Assembly (NCBI GenBank): GCA_025934385.1
Contig: JAICYE010000041.1
Coordinates: 1-10,601 of the forward strand
From: Acidimicrobiia bacterium
GTDB taxonomy: Bacteria; Actinomycetota; Acidimicrobiia; IMCC26256; BP-133
Direction: 5' to 3'
Length of the DNA: 10,601 nt
In this document: in pieces, positions 1 through 6,654 of the stretch
Layout of the letters: each line of letters begins with the position of its first letter
How positions within the stretch are numbered: position 1 is the first letter of the stretch
The notes under the pieces: generated by a model
Told to the model about the DNA's origin: nothing
Seen by the model: the letters and a program-made list of their open reading frames with translations, nothing else
The model's database searches: none
Program-made: the position numbers and the translations under genes

Positions 1-1
1 C

Positions 2-61
2 GCTGGCTGGGCCCTGGCCGGGCGGGAACCGGCCGCCATCAACCGCCGGCCGCTGGAGTAG
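2..61 (+). CDS. C-terminal end of an unidentified protein (partial)
   Basis: An open frame enters from the left edge and gives 19 residues ending INRRPLE before a TAG at 59-61. The residues (AGWALAGREPAA then INRRPLE) read like an ordinary helical protein tail, and a strong hairpin follows at the stop, as expected at a gene end. Too little is present to name a family, and the frame is chosen only because it ends cleanly at the hairpin. It lies on the same strand as the methyltransferase, 34 bases upstream of it. Confidence 0.4.
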   Translation, partial: AGWALAGREPAAINRRPLE

Positions 62-71
62 CGGCCGGCGG
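43..71 (+). terminator. GC-only hairpin spanning the stop codon of the upstream gene
   Basis: Bases 43-53 (CCGCCGGCCGC) are the exact reverse complement of 61-71 (GCGGCCGGCGG). They form an 11-bp perfect stem around a 7-base loop, TGGAGTA. The stop codon TAG at 59-61 sits in the end of the loop and the first base of the right arm. No T-tract follows, which is common for terminator hairpins in high-GC actinobacteria. A second, overlapping perfect 16-bp palindrome lies at 65-80, so the RNA could fold in two mutually exclusive ways. The role as terminator is inferred from position and stem strength. Confidence 0.6.
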
Positions 72-83
72 GCCCGCCGGGCC

Positions 84-89
84 TAGCCT
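84..89 (+). promoter_or_regulatory. Probable -10 box (TAGCCT) of a leaderless promoter
   Basis: TAGCCT matches the actinobacterial TANNNT -10 pattern and ends six bases before the ATG at 96. Transcription would start at or very near the A of the start codon. I see no Shine-Dalgarno sequence between it and the ATG, which agrees with a leaderless transcript. No convincing -35 box is visible. The upstream palindrome at 65-80 abuts it. Confidence 0.5.
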
Positions 90-95
90 CCGGGT

Positions 96-713
96 ATGGG
101 CGTCTACGGCGAACACGTGCTGCCCCGGATCATCAACGTGTGCTGCGGCCTCAAACCGCTGCGGCCGCTGCGGGAACGGGTGTGTGAGGGGCTCCGGGGC
201 CGGGTCGTGGAGGTCGGCTTCGGCTCGGGGCTCAACGTGCCGTACTACCCGGCGACGATCACCGGCCTGGCGGCCGTCGAACCGTCCGACACCGGCTGGG
301 AGCTGGCCGGGAAACGGCGGGCGGCCACCAGCTTGGCGATCGAGCGGACCGGCCTCGACGGGCAGTCACTGCCGCTGGCCGACGGCAGCTGCGACGCCGC
401 CCTGTCGACGTTCACGCTGTGCACCATTCCCGACGTCCACGCCGCCCTGGAGGAGCTCCGCCGCGTGCTCAAACCGGGCGCGGCGCTCCACTTCCTGGAG
501 CACGGCCTGGCCCCCGACGAGCCTGTCCGCCGCTGGCAGCACCGCCTCGACCCGATCCAGCAGCGGTTGTTCGGGGGCTGCCATCTGACCCGGCCGATCG
601 CCGACCTCCTGACCGAAGCCGGGTTCACCATCAGCCACATCGATGTCTTCTACGAGAAGACCGCCCCGAAGTTCGTGGCCGCCTACTCTCTCGGCCGCGC
701 CGTCTCGCCCTGA
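96..713 (+). CDS. Class I SAM-dependent methyltransferase
   Basis: This 205-residue protein has the Rossmann-like methyltransferase fold. Motif I, VVEVGFGSGLN, is at residues 37-47 and binds SAM. The acidic residue for the SAM ribose is E62 in AVEPS. Further on are LPLADGSCDAALSTFTLC, the region around the motif II strand, and RRVLKPGAALHFLEHG, typical of motif III. The general pattern (G-x-G-S-G-x-N near the start, C-terminal FYEKTAPKF) resembles the UbiE/METTL7-like group of small-molecule methyltransferases. The substrate cannot be read from sequence. It has no signal peptide or membrane span, so it is probably cytoplasmic. The start is fixed by the nearby -10 box. The next gene begins 26 bases downstream on the same strand, so the two were probably co-transcribed. 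Confidence 0.88.
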   Translation: MGVYGEHVLPRIINVCCGLKPLRPLRERVCEGLRGRVVEVGFGSGLNVPYYPATITGLAAVEPSDTGWELAGKRRAATSLAIERTGLDGQSLPLADGSCDAALSTFTLCTIPDVHAALEELRRVLKPGAALHFLEHGLAPDEPVRRWQHRLDPIQQRLFGGCHLTRPIADLLTEAGFTISHIDVFYEKTAPKFVAAYSLGRAVSP

Positions 714-739
714 ACCACTGAAGCAGAGGCGCGCCGCTC

Positions 740-1134
740 GTGCCGATCGCCCGGGTCAACGACATACACCTCTACGACGAGGTGCACGGCGAGGGGCCGC
801 CACTACTGCTGGTCCCAGGCCTCGGCGGCGACGTGCGGATGTTCCGGTCGATCGTCGACGGCCTCGCCGGCCGCTGTCGGGTCGTGGCCTTCGACCCGCG
901 GGGGGCGGGCCGCAGCGACAAGCCCGACGCTCCCTATTCGATCGAACTCATGGCCGACGACGCCACCGGGCTGTTGGGCGCCCTCGACCTGCCGTCGGCT
1001 CACGTGCTCGGGCTGTCCATGGGCGGCCGCGTATCCGGGGTTCCGAACTGGTGACGGTCGACGGAGGCCACTTCGCCTTCCTCACCCGCCGTCGGGCCCG
1101 CCTCGTCGACGCCGTGACGGCCTTCGTCAGATGA
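740..1134 (+). pseudogene. Alpha/beta hydrolase remnant with internal deletion
   Basis: From a GTG at 740 the frame encodes a good alpha/beta hydrolase N-terminus: LLLVPGLGG (oxyanion region, residues 22-30), FDPRGAGRSDKP (51-62) and the nucleophile elbow GLSMGG with Ser93. Seven residues after Ser93 homology stops, and the frame ends at TGA 1052-1054. From about 1033, in another frame, comes the typical C-terminus of the same family: GSELVTVDGGHFAFLTR, holding the catalytic-type His, then a last helix ending at TGA 1132-1134. Family members are usually near 260 residues, but the two pieces sum to about 130. The middle (cap region and catalytic Asp) is therefore missing, with a net frame change, and the junction lies about 1027-1037. 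The product is expected to be inactive. Its end overlaps the convergent oxidase gene by 8 bases. Confidence 0.8.
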
Positions 1135-2509
1135 TCTTGCCGGGGTTCAGGATTCCGGCCGGGTCCAGGGCCCGCTTGACGGCGGCGTAGAGGGCCAGGA
1201 CGTCGGGCCCGACCTGATCGGCGAGACCGGCCCGCTTGAGGAGGCCGATGCCGTGTTCGCCGCTCACCGTGCCGCCCAGGGCGATGGCGGCGGCGATGAT
1301 GTCGTCGAAGGCGCGTTGGGCCCGGCAACGGGCGTCGTCGTCGCCGGCCGGAACCACGAAGAGCGGATGCAGGTTGCCGTCCCCGGCGTGGGCGATGTTG
1401 GCGATCGTCACGCCATGGCGGGCTCCGGCGGCTTCGATGGCCTCGAGCATCGCCGTCACCCGCGTCCGGGGCACGCAGACGTCCTCGGTGAGCAACGGGC
1501 CGAGCCGTTCCAGGGCCGGGTAGGCCAGGCGGCGGGCGGCGAAGAGGGCCTCGGCCGTCTCCTCGTCATCCGAACGGAGGGCTCCGGACGCCCCGGCGGC
1601 CTCGAAGCAGCGCAGAACGGTGGCCGCCTCGGCCTCGCCGGCCGGGCCGGGAGCGTCGACCCGGGCCAGGAGGAGGACGGCGGCGTCGAGGTCGAGCTCC
1701 ATCCGCTTCCACTCCTCGACGGCCCGCAGGCAGTAGCGATCGAGGAGTTCGAGGGCGACGGGGATGACGCCCGAGGCCGTCACGGCGGCGACGGCGTCGC
1801 CGGCGGCGGCGAGGGTGTCGAAGAAGCCGACCACGGTGGTCGGCGGCCCGGGGGGCAGCGGCCGGAGGCGGACGGTCACCTCGGTCACCACCCCGAGCGT
1901 CCCCTCCGAGCCGACCATGAGGCCCCGCAGGTCGTAGCCGGCGGAGTTCTTGGTGGTGGGCGAGCCCAGCCGGACGACGGCCCCGGAGGCCAGCACCACC
2001 TCCAGCGCCAGCACGTAGTCCCGGGTCACGCCGTATTTGAGGCAGCACAGGCCCCCGGCGTTGGTGGCCACGTTCCCGCCGATGGTCGAGATCTGGTAGC
2101 TGGCCGGGTCGGGCGGGTACCACAGCCCTTCCCCGGCCACGGCCCGGCGGAGGTCGTCGTTGATGACGCCCGGTTCGACGACGGCGACCTGGTTGGCCGG
2201 GTCGATCGATCTGATGCCGGTCATGAGCTCGGTGGAGAGCAGGACGCAGCCGTCGACGGCGTTGGCGCCGCCCGACAGGCCGGTCCCCGCTCCCCGGGTG
2301 ACGAGCGGCGTGCCGGTGGCGGCGCAGGCCGACACCACCTCGACCACCTCGGCGGTCGTCCGGGGCCGGACCACGGCGGCCGGCTTCCCGAACGGCGCCC
2401 ACTCCGCCTCGTCGTGGACGAAGCGGACCATGATGTCGGGATCGGTGACGACCGCGCCGGCGGGGAGCCCGCCCGCCAGCCGCCCGAGGACGGCGCCGGC
2501 CTCAGCCAT
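1127..2509 (-). CDS. GlcD-like FAD-linked oxidase (glycolate/D-lactate dehydrogenase family)
   Basis: This 460-residue enzyme belongs to the PCMH-type FAD-binding family that oxidises 2-hydroxy acids such as glycolate or D-lactate to 2-oxo acids. The FAD pyrophosphate loop RGAGTGLSGGA is at residues 72-82, followed by STIGGNVATNAGG and MVGSEGTLGVVTEV, the flavin-binding segments. The C-terminal domain has the active-site motifs NIAHAGDGNLHP and GEHGIG (417-422), and the protein ends in the family's NPGKII. The length matches the family. The start is ATG 2509, inside the end of the PanE-like gene. An upstream in-frame ATG at 2668 would add 53 residues that are only an off-frame reading of that gene. 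The 8-base overlap points to translational coupling. The exact substrate is unknown. Confidence 0.92.
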   Translation of the reverse strand: MAEAGAVLGRLAGGLPAGAVVTDPDIMVRFVHDEAEWAPFGKPAAVVRPRTTAEVVEVVSACAATGTPLVTRGAGTGLSGGANAVDGCVLLSTELMTGIRSIDPANQVAVVEPGVINDDLRRAVAGEGLWYPPDPASYQISTIGGNVATNAGGLCCLKYGVTRDYVLALEVVLASGAVVRLGSPTTKNSAGYDLRGLMVGSEGTLGVVTEVTVRLRPLPPGPPTTVVGFFDTLAAAGDAVAAVTASGVIPVALELLDRYCLRAVEEWKRMELDLDAAVLLLARVDAPGPAGEAEAATVLRCFEAAGASGALRSDDEETAEALFAARRLAYPALERLGPLLTEDVCVPRTRVTAMLEAIEAAGARHGVTIANIAHAGDGNLHPLFVVPAGDDDARCRAQRAFDDIIAAAIALGGTVSGEHGIGLLKRAGLADQVGPDVLALYAAVKRALDPAGILNPGKII

Positions 2510-3404
2510 GGGCGACGGGCAGGGCGTCGAGCAGGCCGAGCACGGCGGCGGTGAGCGGCGTGGGCACTCCGTGGTGCCGGCCGAGCGCCACCACCGGCCC
2601 GAGCAGGCCGTCGTGTTCCAGCGGCCGGCCGGCGGCCCGGTCCTGGAGCATCGAAGACGGAGTCGCACCGGGCAGGCCGAGCAGCCAGGCGAGGGCCACC
2701 CGGGCGTGGTCGGGCGAGAGCGCCGTACCCTCGGCCCGGGCGACCTCGACGGCCTCGAGGGCCAGCTGCAGCCCGAGCTCCGCCATCGCCGGTTCGTGGA
2801 GCACCTCGATCGGGCGCCCGGTGAGAGCCGTGAGCGGGTTGGCGATCACGTTGTAGAGCAGCTTCTCCCAGGCGGCGGTGGCGAAGTCCGCCGACGCCTC
2901 GACGTCGAGGCCGCTCCCGGCGAACAGCGACGCGGCGGCCCGGCCCGCTTCGTCGTCGGGCACCACCAGCCCCCGTCCCGTCCGCCGGACCCGTACCCGG
3001 CCCGGCCCGGTGCGTTCGGCGTTGGGGTAGACCAGCGTCGGGACCACGGCGGCAGGCGTCAACGGTGCGATCCGGGCCCGGTGATCGACGCCGTTCTGGG
3101 CGGCGAGGACGGCACTGCCGGCCGGCAGCGCACCCAGCCAGTCGGCGGCCTCGGCCGTCTGGTGGATCTTGGTGGCCAGCACCGCATGGCGCAGCGGCGG
3201 AAGGTCGGCCGGCTCCGCCGCCCAGGCGACCTTGTGCTCGACGGTGCCGCCGTCGATCGTGATCACCACCCGGTCCAGCGGGGTGCGACCGCAGATCACG
3301 ATGTCCCATCCGGCTTCGGCCAGGTGACCGGCCAGCATCAGGCCGACCGAGCCGGCCCCGACGACGGCGATCGGACCGGCGTCGGGGTGACGGTGGGAAC
3401 TCAC
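2502..3404 (-). CDS. PanE/ApbA-family 2-dehydropantoate 2-reductase-like enzyme
   Basis: Members reduce a 2-oxo acid with NADPH; the classic member makes pantoate for coenzyme A. Counting from GTG 3404 (300 residues), the NADP-binding GAGSVG is at 16-21, an ATK with conserved Lys79 follows, then AQNGV (102-106), WEKLLYNVIAN with catalytic-type Lys181 and Asn185, and PSSMLQD (249-255), which binds the substrate carboxylate. I prefer GTG 3404 because a -10-like CAGAGT ends six bases before it. An ATG at 3422 would add six residues. The gene lies between an ABC permease gene and a GlcD-like gene that it overlaps by 8 bases. Many PanE homologues outside pantothenate clusters have other or unknown substrates, so true ketopantoate reductase activity is not assured. 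Confidence 0.88.
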   Translation of the reverse strand: MSSHRHPDAGPIAVVGAGSVGLMLAGHLAEAGWDIVICGRTPLDRVVITIDGGTVEHKVAWAAEPADLPPLRHAVLATKIHQTAEAADWLGALPAGSAVLAAQNGVDHRARIAPLTPAAVVPTLVYPNAERTGPGRVRVRRTGRGLVVPDDEAGRAAASLFAGSGLDVEASADFATAAWEKLLYNVIANPLTALTGRPIEVLHEPAMAELGLQLALEAVEVARAEGTALSPDHARVALAWLLGLPGATPSSMLQDRAAGRPLEHDGLLGPVVALGRHHGVPTPLTAAVLGLLDALPVAHG

Positions 3405-3410
3405 GCACCC

Positions 3411-3416
3411 ACTCTG
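3411..3416 (-). promoter_or_regulatory. Possible -10 box (CAGAGT) before the PanE-like gene
   Basis: Read on the minus strand, CAGAGT sits six bases before GTG 3404. This is the same spacing as the better -10 boxes at 84 and 9787. The first base departs from the TANNNT pattern and no -35 box is evident, so this is weak evidence. If real, panE-glcD could be transcribed apart from the ABC genes, which end at 3454, 49 bases upstream of GTG 3404. Confidence 0.3.
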
Positions 3417-3453
3417 CCGCATCGACGCCGCGCCCGGCCGCTCGGACAGGGCC

Positions 3454-4650
3454 TCACGGCCAGCCGATCGCCTCCGACCACCGCACCCGCCGGCCCCGCT
3501 GCAGCACGAGGCGGGCGTAGATGTGGCCCGAGGCCCGGGCCAGGCCGACGACCGCCAGCGTCATCAGCGAGACCGCCACGGCGATCTCCAGGACGGTGGC
3601 CTTGCCGGCGGCGATGCGGGCGGGCATGAGCAGCGGCGCGAAGGGCGGCAGCAGCGAGAGCACCCGGGCCGCCGGCTTGCCCGGTTGCGACACGAGGCCG
3701 AACATCATGAGGTAACCCATGATGAGGATCACGTTGACGGGGATGGCCGCGCCCTGGGCGTCCTCCTGTCGACTCACCATCGCCCCGGCCAGGGCGAAAA
3801 GCGAGCCGTAGAGGGCGAAGCCGCCCACGAACCAGACCGCCTCCCACGGCAGCGCCGCCCACACCCCGGACGGCACATGGACGCCCGAGATGCCGAGCGA
3901 GACCGCCGCCGCCGCCAGCACGAAGGCGAACTGGAGCATCGCCACCGCCCCGATGCCCGCCACCTTCCCGGCCAGCAGATGGCTGGCCCGCACCCGGGCC
4001 AGGAGCACCTCGACGACCGCCGAGGACTTCTCCTCGACGACGCCCACCAGGATGAGCCCCCCGTAGAGCTGGATGGCGATATAGAGGACGATGGCGCCCA
4101 CGATCCCCACCAGTGCGGCCACTGCATCGTCGTTCTTGTGGCCGCCGGTCTTGTTGCCGCCGGTCGTCACCGTCGTGGCGCCGAGGCGGGCCGACGTCAG
4201 CGTGGCCTCGACCTGGGGTGCCGACAGGCCGGCCCCGGCCAGGGCGGCCCGGACGGTGCCGACGGCCCACGTCTCCTGGAGCAGGGCCTGCAGCGCAGGA
4301 TCCACCTTGTCGGGGTACAGCACCGTGGCCTTCCCGGCGTCGACCACCGCCTTCACGTCGCCGGCGACGAGTGCTTTGCGGGCGGCGTCGGCGTCGGCGA
4401 AGGGCACCGTGTGGATCGCCAGCGCCTTCGACGAGGCGGCGGCCAGCCCGGCGTCAAAGCCGGCCGGGACGGTCCCGACCACGCCGACCTTGTCTGTGGT
4501 CCCGCCGCCACCCGCCGTCTGCCGGTGGACGACGCCGGCCACGAGCACCGCGGCGACGATGAGGCCGGTGGACAGGTAGAACGCCCTGCCCCGCAGCCGG
4601 TGGCGGATCTCCCGCCACGCCACCAGGCGGATCGTCGCCCAGGCGTTCAT
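3454..4650 (-). CDS. ABC-2 family exporter permease (NatB-like)
   Basis: This 398-residue membrane protein is the transport partner of the ATPase encoded just upstream. The N-terminus has a basic cytoplasmic stretch (WREIRHRLRGR) and a first hydrophobic helix at about 23-42. A large extracytoplasmic domain of roughly 130 residues follows (GGGGTTDKVGVVG and after), then a C-terminal block of about five hydrophobic segments. The segment VVEEKSSAVVEVLLARV, after the second helix, is the hallmark of NatB/ABC-2 permeases. The start ATG 4650 overlaps the ATPase stop in the form ATGA, so the genes are translationally coupled. A much longer frame upstream (to 5397) is only a shadow of the ATPase gene. 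The substrate is unknown; relatives export sodium ions, drugs or antibiotics. Confidence 0.9.
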   Translation of the reverse strand: MNAWATIRLVAWREIRHRLRGRAFYLSTGLIVAAVLVAGVVHRQTAGGGGTTDKVGVVGTVPAGFDAGLAAASSKALAIHTVPFADADAARKALVAGDVKAVVDAGKATVLYPDKVDPALQALLQETWAVGTVRAALAGAGLSAPQVEATLTSARLGATTVTTGGNKTGGHKNDDAVAALVGIVGAIVLYIAIQLYGGLILVGVVEEKSSAVVEVLLARVRASHLLAGKVAGIGAVAMLQFAFVLAAAAVSLGISGVHVPSGVWAALPWEAVWFVGGFALYGSLFALAGAMVSRQEDAQGAAIPVNVILIMGYLMMFGLVSQPGKPAARVLSLLPPFAPLLMPARIAAGKATVLEIAVAVSLMTLAVVGLARASGHIYARLVLQRGRRVRWSEAIGWP

Positions 4651-5573
4651 CGGCTGGCCGGCTCGTCCCCGCCGGAGGACGCCGGCCGGCGTCCGACGCT
4701 GTCGAGGAAGACCTCGGACAGGTCGGGAGGAGCGAAGCTGAAGGCGCGCACGTCGCCGGCGTGGCCGGCGTCCGACAGCAGCGCGGCCGGGTCGACATCG
4801 GGCGTGGTTCGGACCCGGATACGCCGCTCGGAGCGGGACACGACCGACGTGTCGGGAAGCCCGGGTGTCCAGGACGCCGGCCCGGCGAACTCCACGTCGG
4901 CGTAGCGATGGCCGGCCGCGGCCCGGATCTCGTCCACCCGGCCGTGGAGGACCACCCGTCCGGCGTCGACGATCACCACCGACGAGCACACGTCGGCCAC
5001 CAGGTCGAGCTGGTGGCTGCTGAGCAGCAGGGCGGCGCTTTCCGCCACCCGCTCCCGGAGGATGCCGGAGAGCGTGTCGACCGCCACCGGGTCGAGGCCG
5101 GAGAACGGTTCGTCGAGCACCAGGAGCTCGGGGTCGGAGAGCAGGGCCAGGGCCAGTTGCACCCGCTGCTGGTTGCCACTCGACAGGTCCTGGACGTTGC
5201 TGGTGGCCCGGTCGGCGAGGCCGAGCCGTTCGAGCCATCCGTCGGCCGCCCGGCCGGCCTCGGCGGCCGGCTGGCCCGACAGCCGCCCGTAGTACACGAG
5301 GTGCTCCCGGACCCGCATGCGGGGGTACATGCCGCGCTCGGCCGGCATGTACCCGAACCGAGACCGGATGCCGTCGTCGACCGGCCGGCCGTTCCACGTC
5401 ACCGTTCCGGCGTCGAGGTCGACGAGCCGCATGATGGCCCGCATCGTCGTGGTCTTCCCGGCGCCGTTGGGCCCGAGGAAGCCCACGATCTCGCCCGGTG
5501 CCACCGTCAGGTCGACCCCGTCGAGGGCCGTGACCTCGGCGTAGCGCTTCCGGAGCCCGGTGGCGACCAGCAC
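4647..5573 (-). CDS. ABC exporter ATP-binding protein (NatA-like, DUF4162-type C-terminus)
   Basis: This 308-residue cytoplasmic ATPase energises the ABC-2 permease. The Walker A GPNGAGKTT is at 34-42, the signature reads LSSGNQQR (130-137), the Walker B LLVLDEPFSGLDP is at 150-162 and the switch His is His187. The departure from LSGGQ is usual for this subfamily, where LSKGNQQK-like forms are common. YMPAERGMYP occupies the Q-loop region. Residues after about 225 form the accessory C-terminal domain of these exporters, ending with DLSEVFLD. The GTG start at 5573 is supported by a TAGGGT -10 box eight bases upstream, and MLVATGLRKRY is a normal N-terminus for the family. It is the first gene of the leftward cluster and is transcribed divergently from the secreted phosphatase unit. 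Confidence 0.92.
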   Translation of the reverse strand: MLVATGLRKRYAEVTALDGVDLTVAPGEIVGFLGPNGAGKTTTMRAIMRLVDLDAGTVTWNGRPVDDGIRSRFGYMPAERGMYPRMRVREHLVYYGRLSGQPAAEAGRAADGWLERLGLADRATSNVQDLSSGNQQRVQLALALLSDPELLVLDEPFSGLDPVAVDTLSGILRERVAESAALLLSSHQLDLVADVCSSVVIVDAGRVVLHGRVDEIRAAAGHRYADVEFAGPASWTPGLPDTSVVSRSERRIRVRTTPDVDPAALLSDAGHAGDVRAFSFAPPDLSEVFLDSVGRRPASSGGDEPASR

Positions 5574-5581
5574 GGCGGCGG

Positions 5582-5587
5582 ACCCTA
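5582..5587 (-). promoter_or_regulatory. Probable -10 box (TAGGGT) for the ABC exporter cluster
   Basis: On the minus strand TAGGGT fits TANNNT and ends eight bases before the GTG start at 5573. This suggests a leaderless or nearly leaderless transcript for the ABC operon. No clear -35 hexamer is seen at 16-18 bases. It lies in the 130-base gap shared with the divergent phosphatase unit, so the two promoters are within about 100 bases of each other. Confidence 0.45.
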
Positions 5588-5670
5588 CCGCACGGCCCCG
5601 AGCGCGCCGTCGTCAGGCCCGGCGGCGGATTTGAGCACCCTTCGGGGAAGGTCTACCCGTTCGTCCCTGG

Positions 5671-5697
5671 TTGACCTCTCGGCGGCCGTGGTTCGAT
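5671..5697 (+). promoter_or_regulatory. Candidate -35/-10 promoter of the secreted phosphatase unit
   Basis: TTGACC at 5671-5676 resembles the -35 consensus TTGACA. TTCGAT at 5692-5697 lies 15 bases later and ends six bases before GTG 5704. The spacing is a little short and the -10 is imperfect. This arrangement explains why the TTG at 5671, although in frame, need not be the translation start. It reads outward from the same gap as the ABC promoter. Confidence 0.35.
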
Positions 5698-5703
5698 CCC
5701 ACC

Positions 5704-6654
5704 GTGGGACGGAACCGCCGGCGCCGGCTGGGCGTCGCCCTCGGTCTGTTGCTGGCCGGCACCCCCCGGCTCGTCGCCGCCGCCCCGGCGAGACCGGCCC
5801 CGGCCGGCTTCGAGTTCGGCCTGCTCGGAAACCAGCGGCGCAACGACGCCGAGCGCGCCCGGTTCCCCCAGCTGGTGGCGGCCATGAACGACGCCGATCT
5901 GGCCTTCAGCGTCGACGACGGCGGCATCGGCGCCGCGCCCGGCGACTGCAGCGACGACGCCGCCCTCGGTGCCCGGGATCTCCTCGACCGCTTCCGGGCG
6001 CCGCTGGTCTACACCCCCGGCCAGGCCGACTGGCTCGACTGCCGGGCCGGCGATGGGCCGGCGGCCCGGCTCGGCGCCCTGCGGCGGATCTTCTTCGCCG
6101 CCGATCGTTCGGCCGGCCGCAACCCCATGGACGTGGAGCGCCAACGCCCCTACTTCCCGGAGAACGCCCGCTGGAACGAGGGGCCGGTGACCTTCGCCAC
6201 GATCCACGTGATCGGCGAGTCGGACGGGCTCGGACGGGGACGCGACGGCGACAGCGAGGTCGCCGCCCGCCACACCGCCGCCACCGCCTGGTTGAACGGC
6301 ACGTTCGACGAGGCGGAACGGCGCAGCAGCGCCGGCGTCGTGCTGGTCTGGCAGGCCGATCCTCATTTCGGGCAGAACGTCGCCGCCTACAACGGCCTCC
6401 GGGGTGCGCTGCGGGCCCGGACGATCGGTTTCGGCCGGCCCGTCGTCCTCGTCCACGGCGACTCGGGCTCCTTCCGCATCGACAAGCCCATGGTCGACGA
6501 TCGGGGCCGGCGGGTGGAGAACTTCACCCGGGTCGAGACCTTCGACGGCTCGGACGCCGACTGGGTGCGGGGCATCGTCGACCCCGACCGGCCGGGGCTG
6601 TTCACCTTCCGGGCCGAACCGGTCGGCGCCGCCGTCGGCCCGGAGCAGCGGTGA
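5704..6654 (+). CDS. Secreted calcineurin-like phosphoesterase homologue with degraded metal motifs
   Basis: From GTG 5704 this is a 316-residue protein with a signal peptide: basic residues 3-8, hydrophobic core 9-19, likely cut near Ala27. The body follows a family of exported metallophosphoesterase-like proteins, recognisable by RFRAPLVYTPG (96-106), W110-L-D-C, the ENARWNEG block (153-160) and VLVHGDS...FRIDKP (248-262). The positions that normally bind the two metals look changed. GD near the start is GN (42-43). The second motif is SVDDGG (69-74) where VGD is usual. GDNEW is GQADW (106-110). The closing H-G-D-S-H is H-G-D-S-G (251-255). I infer a protein that kept the fold but probably not normal catalysis. 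It overlaps the next gene by 4 bases. An alternative start is TTG 5671. Confidence 0.8.
   Translation: MGRNRRRRLGVALGLLLAGTPRLVAAAPARPAPAGFEFGLLGNQRRNDAERARFPQLVAAMNDADLAFSVDDGGIGAAPGDCSDDAALGARDLLDRFRAPLVYTPGQADWLDCRAGDGPAARLGALRRIFFAADRSAGRNPMDVERQRPYFPENARWNEGPVTFATIHVIGESDGLGRGRDGDSEVAARHTAATAWLNGTFDEAERRSSAGVVLVWQADPHFGQNVAAYNGLRGALRARTIGFGRPVVLVHGDSGSFRIDKPMVDDRGRRVENFTRVETFDGSDADWVRGIVDPDRPGLFTFRAEPVGAAVGPEQR

Noticed and set aside
1253..2554. Long plus-strand frame opposite the GlcD-like gene
   Set aside because: Gly/Asp/His-rich composition without motifs, typical of the antisense of GC-rich coding sequence.
2510..2668. N-terminal extension of the GlcD-like oxidase
   Set aside because: The extra 53 residues are Arg/Pro/Ser-rich off-frame reading of the PanE-like gene and do not resemble the family.
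4651..5397. Long N-terminal extension of the ABC permease
   Set aside because: It is an Arg/Pro-rich off-frame shadow of the ATPase gene; the permease begins at the ATGA overlap at 4650.
5687..5704. tRNA-like T-arm: GTGG, TTCGATC loop, CCAC
   Set aside because: The stem and loop look right, but the fifth pair fails, no acceptor, D or anticodon arm can be built upstream, and the element lies at a protein start.
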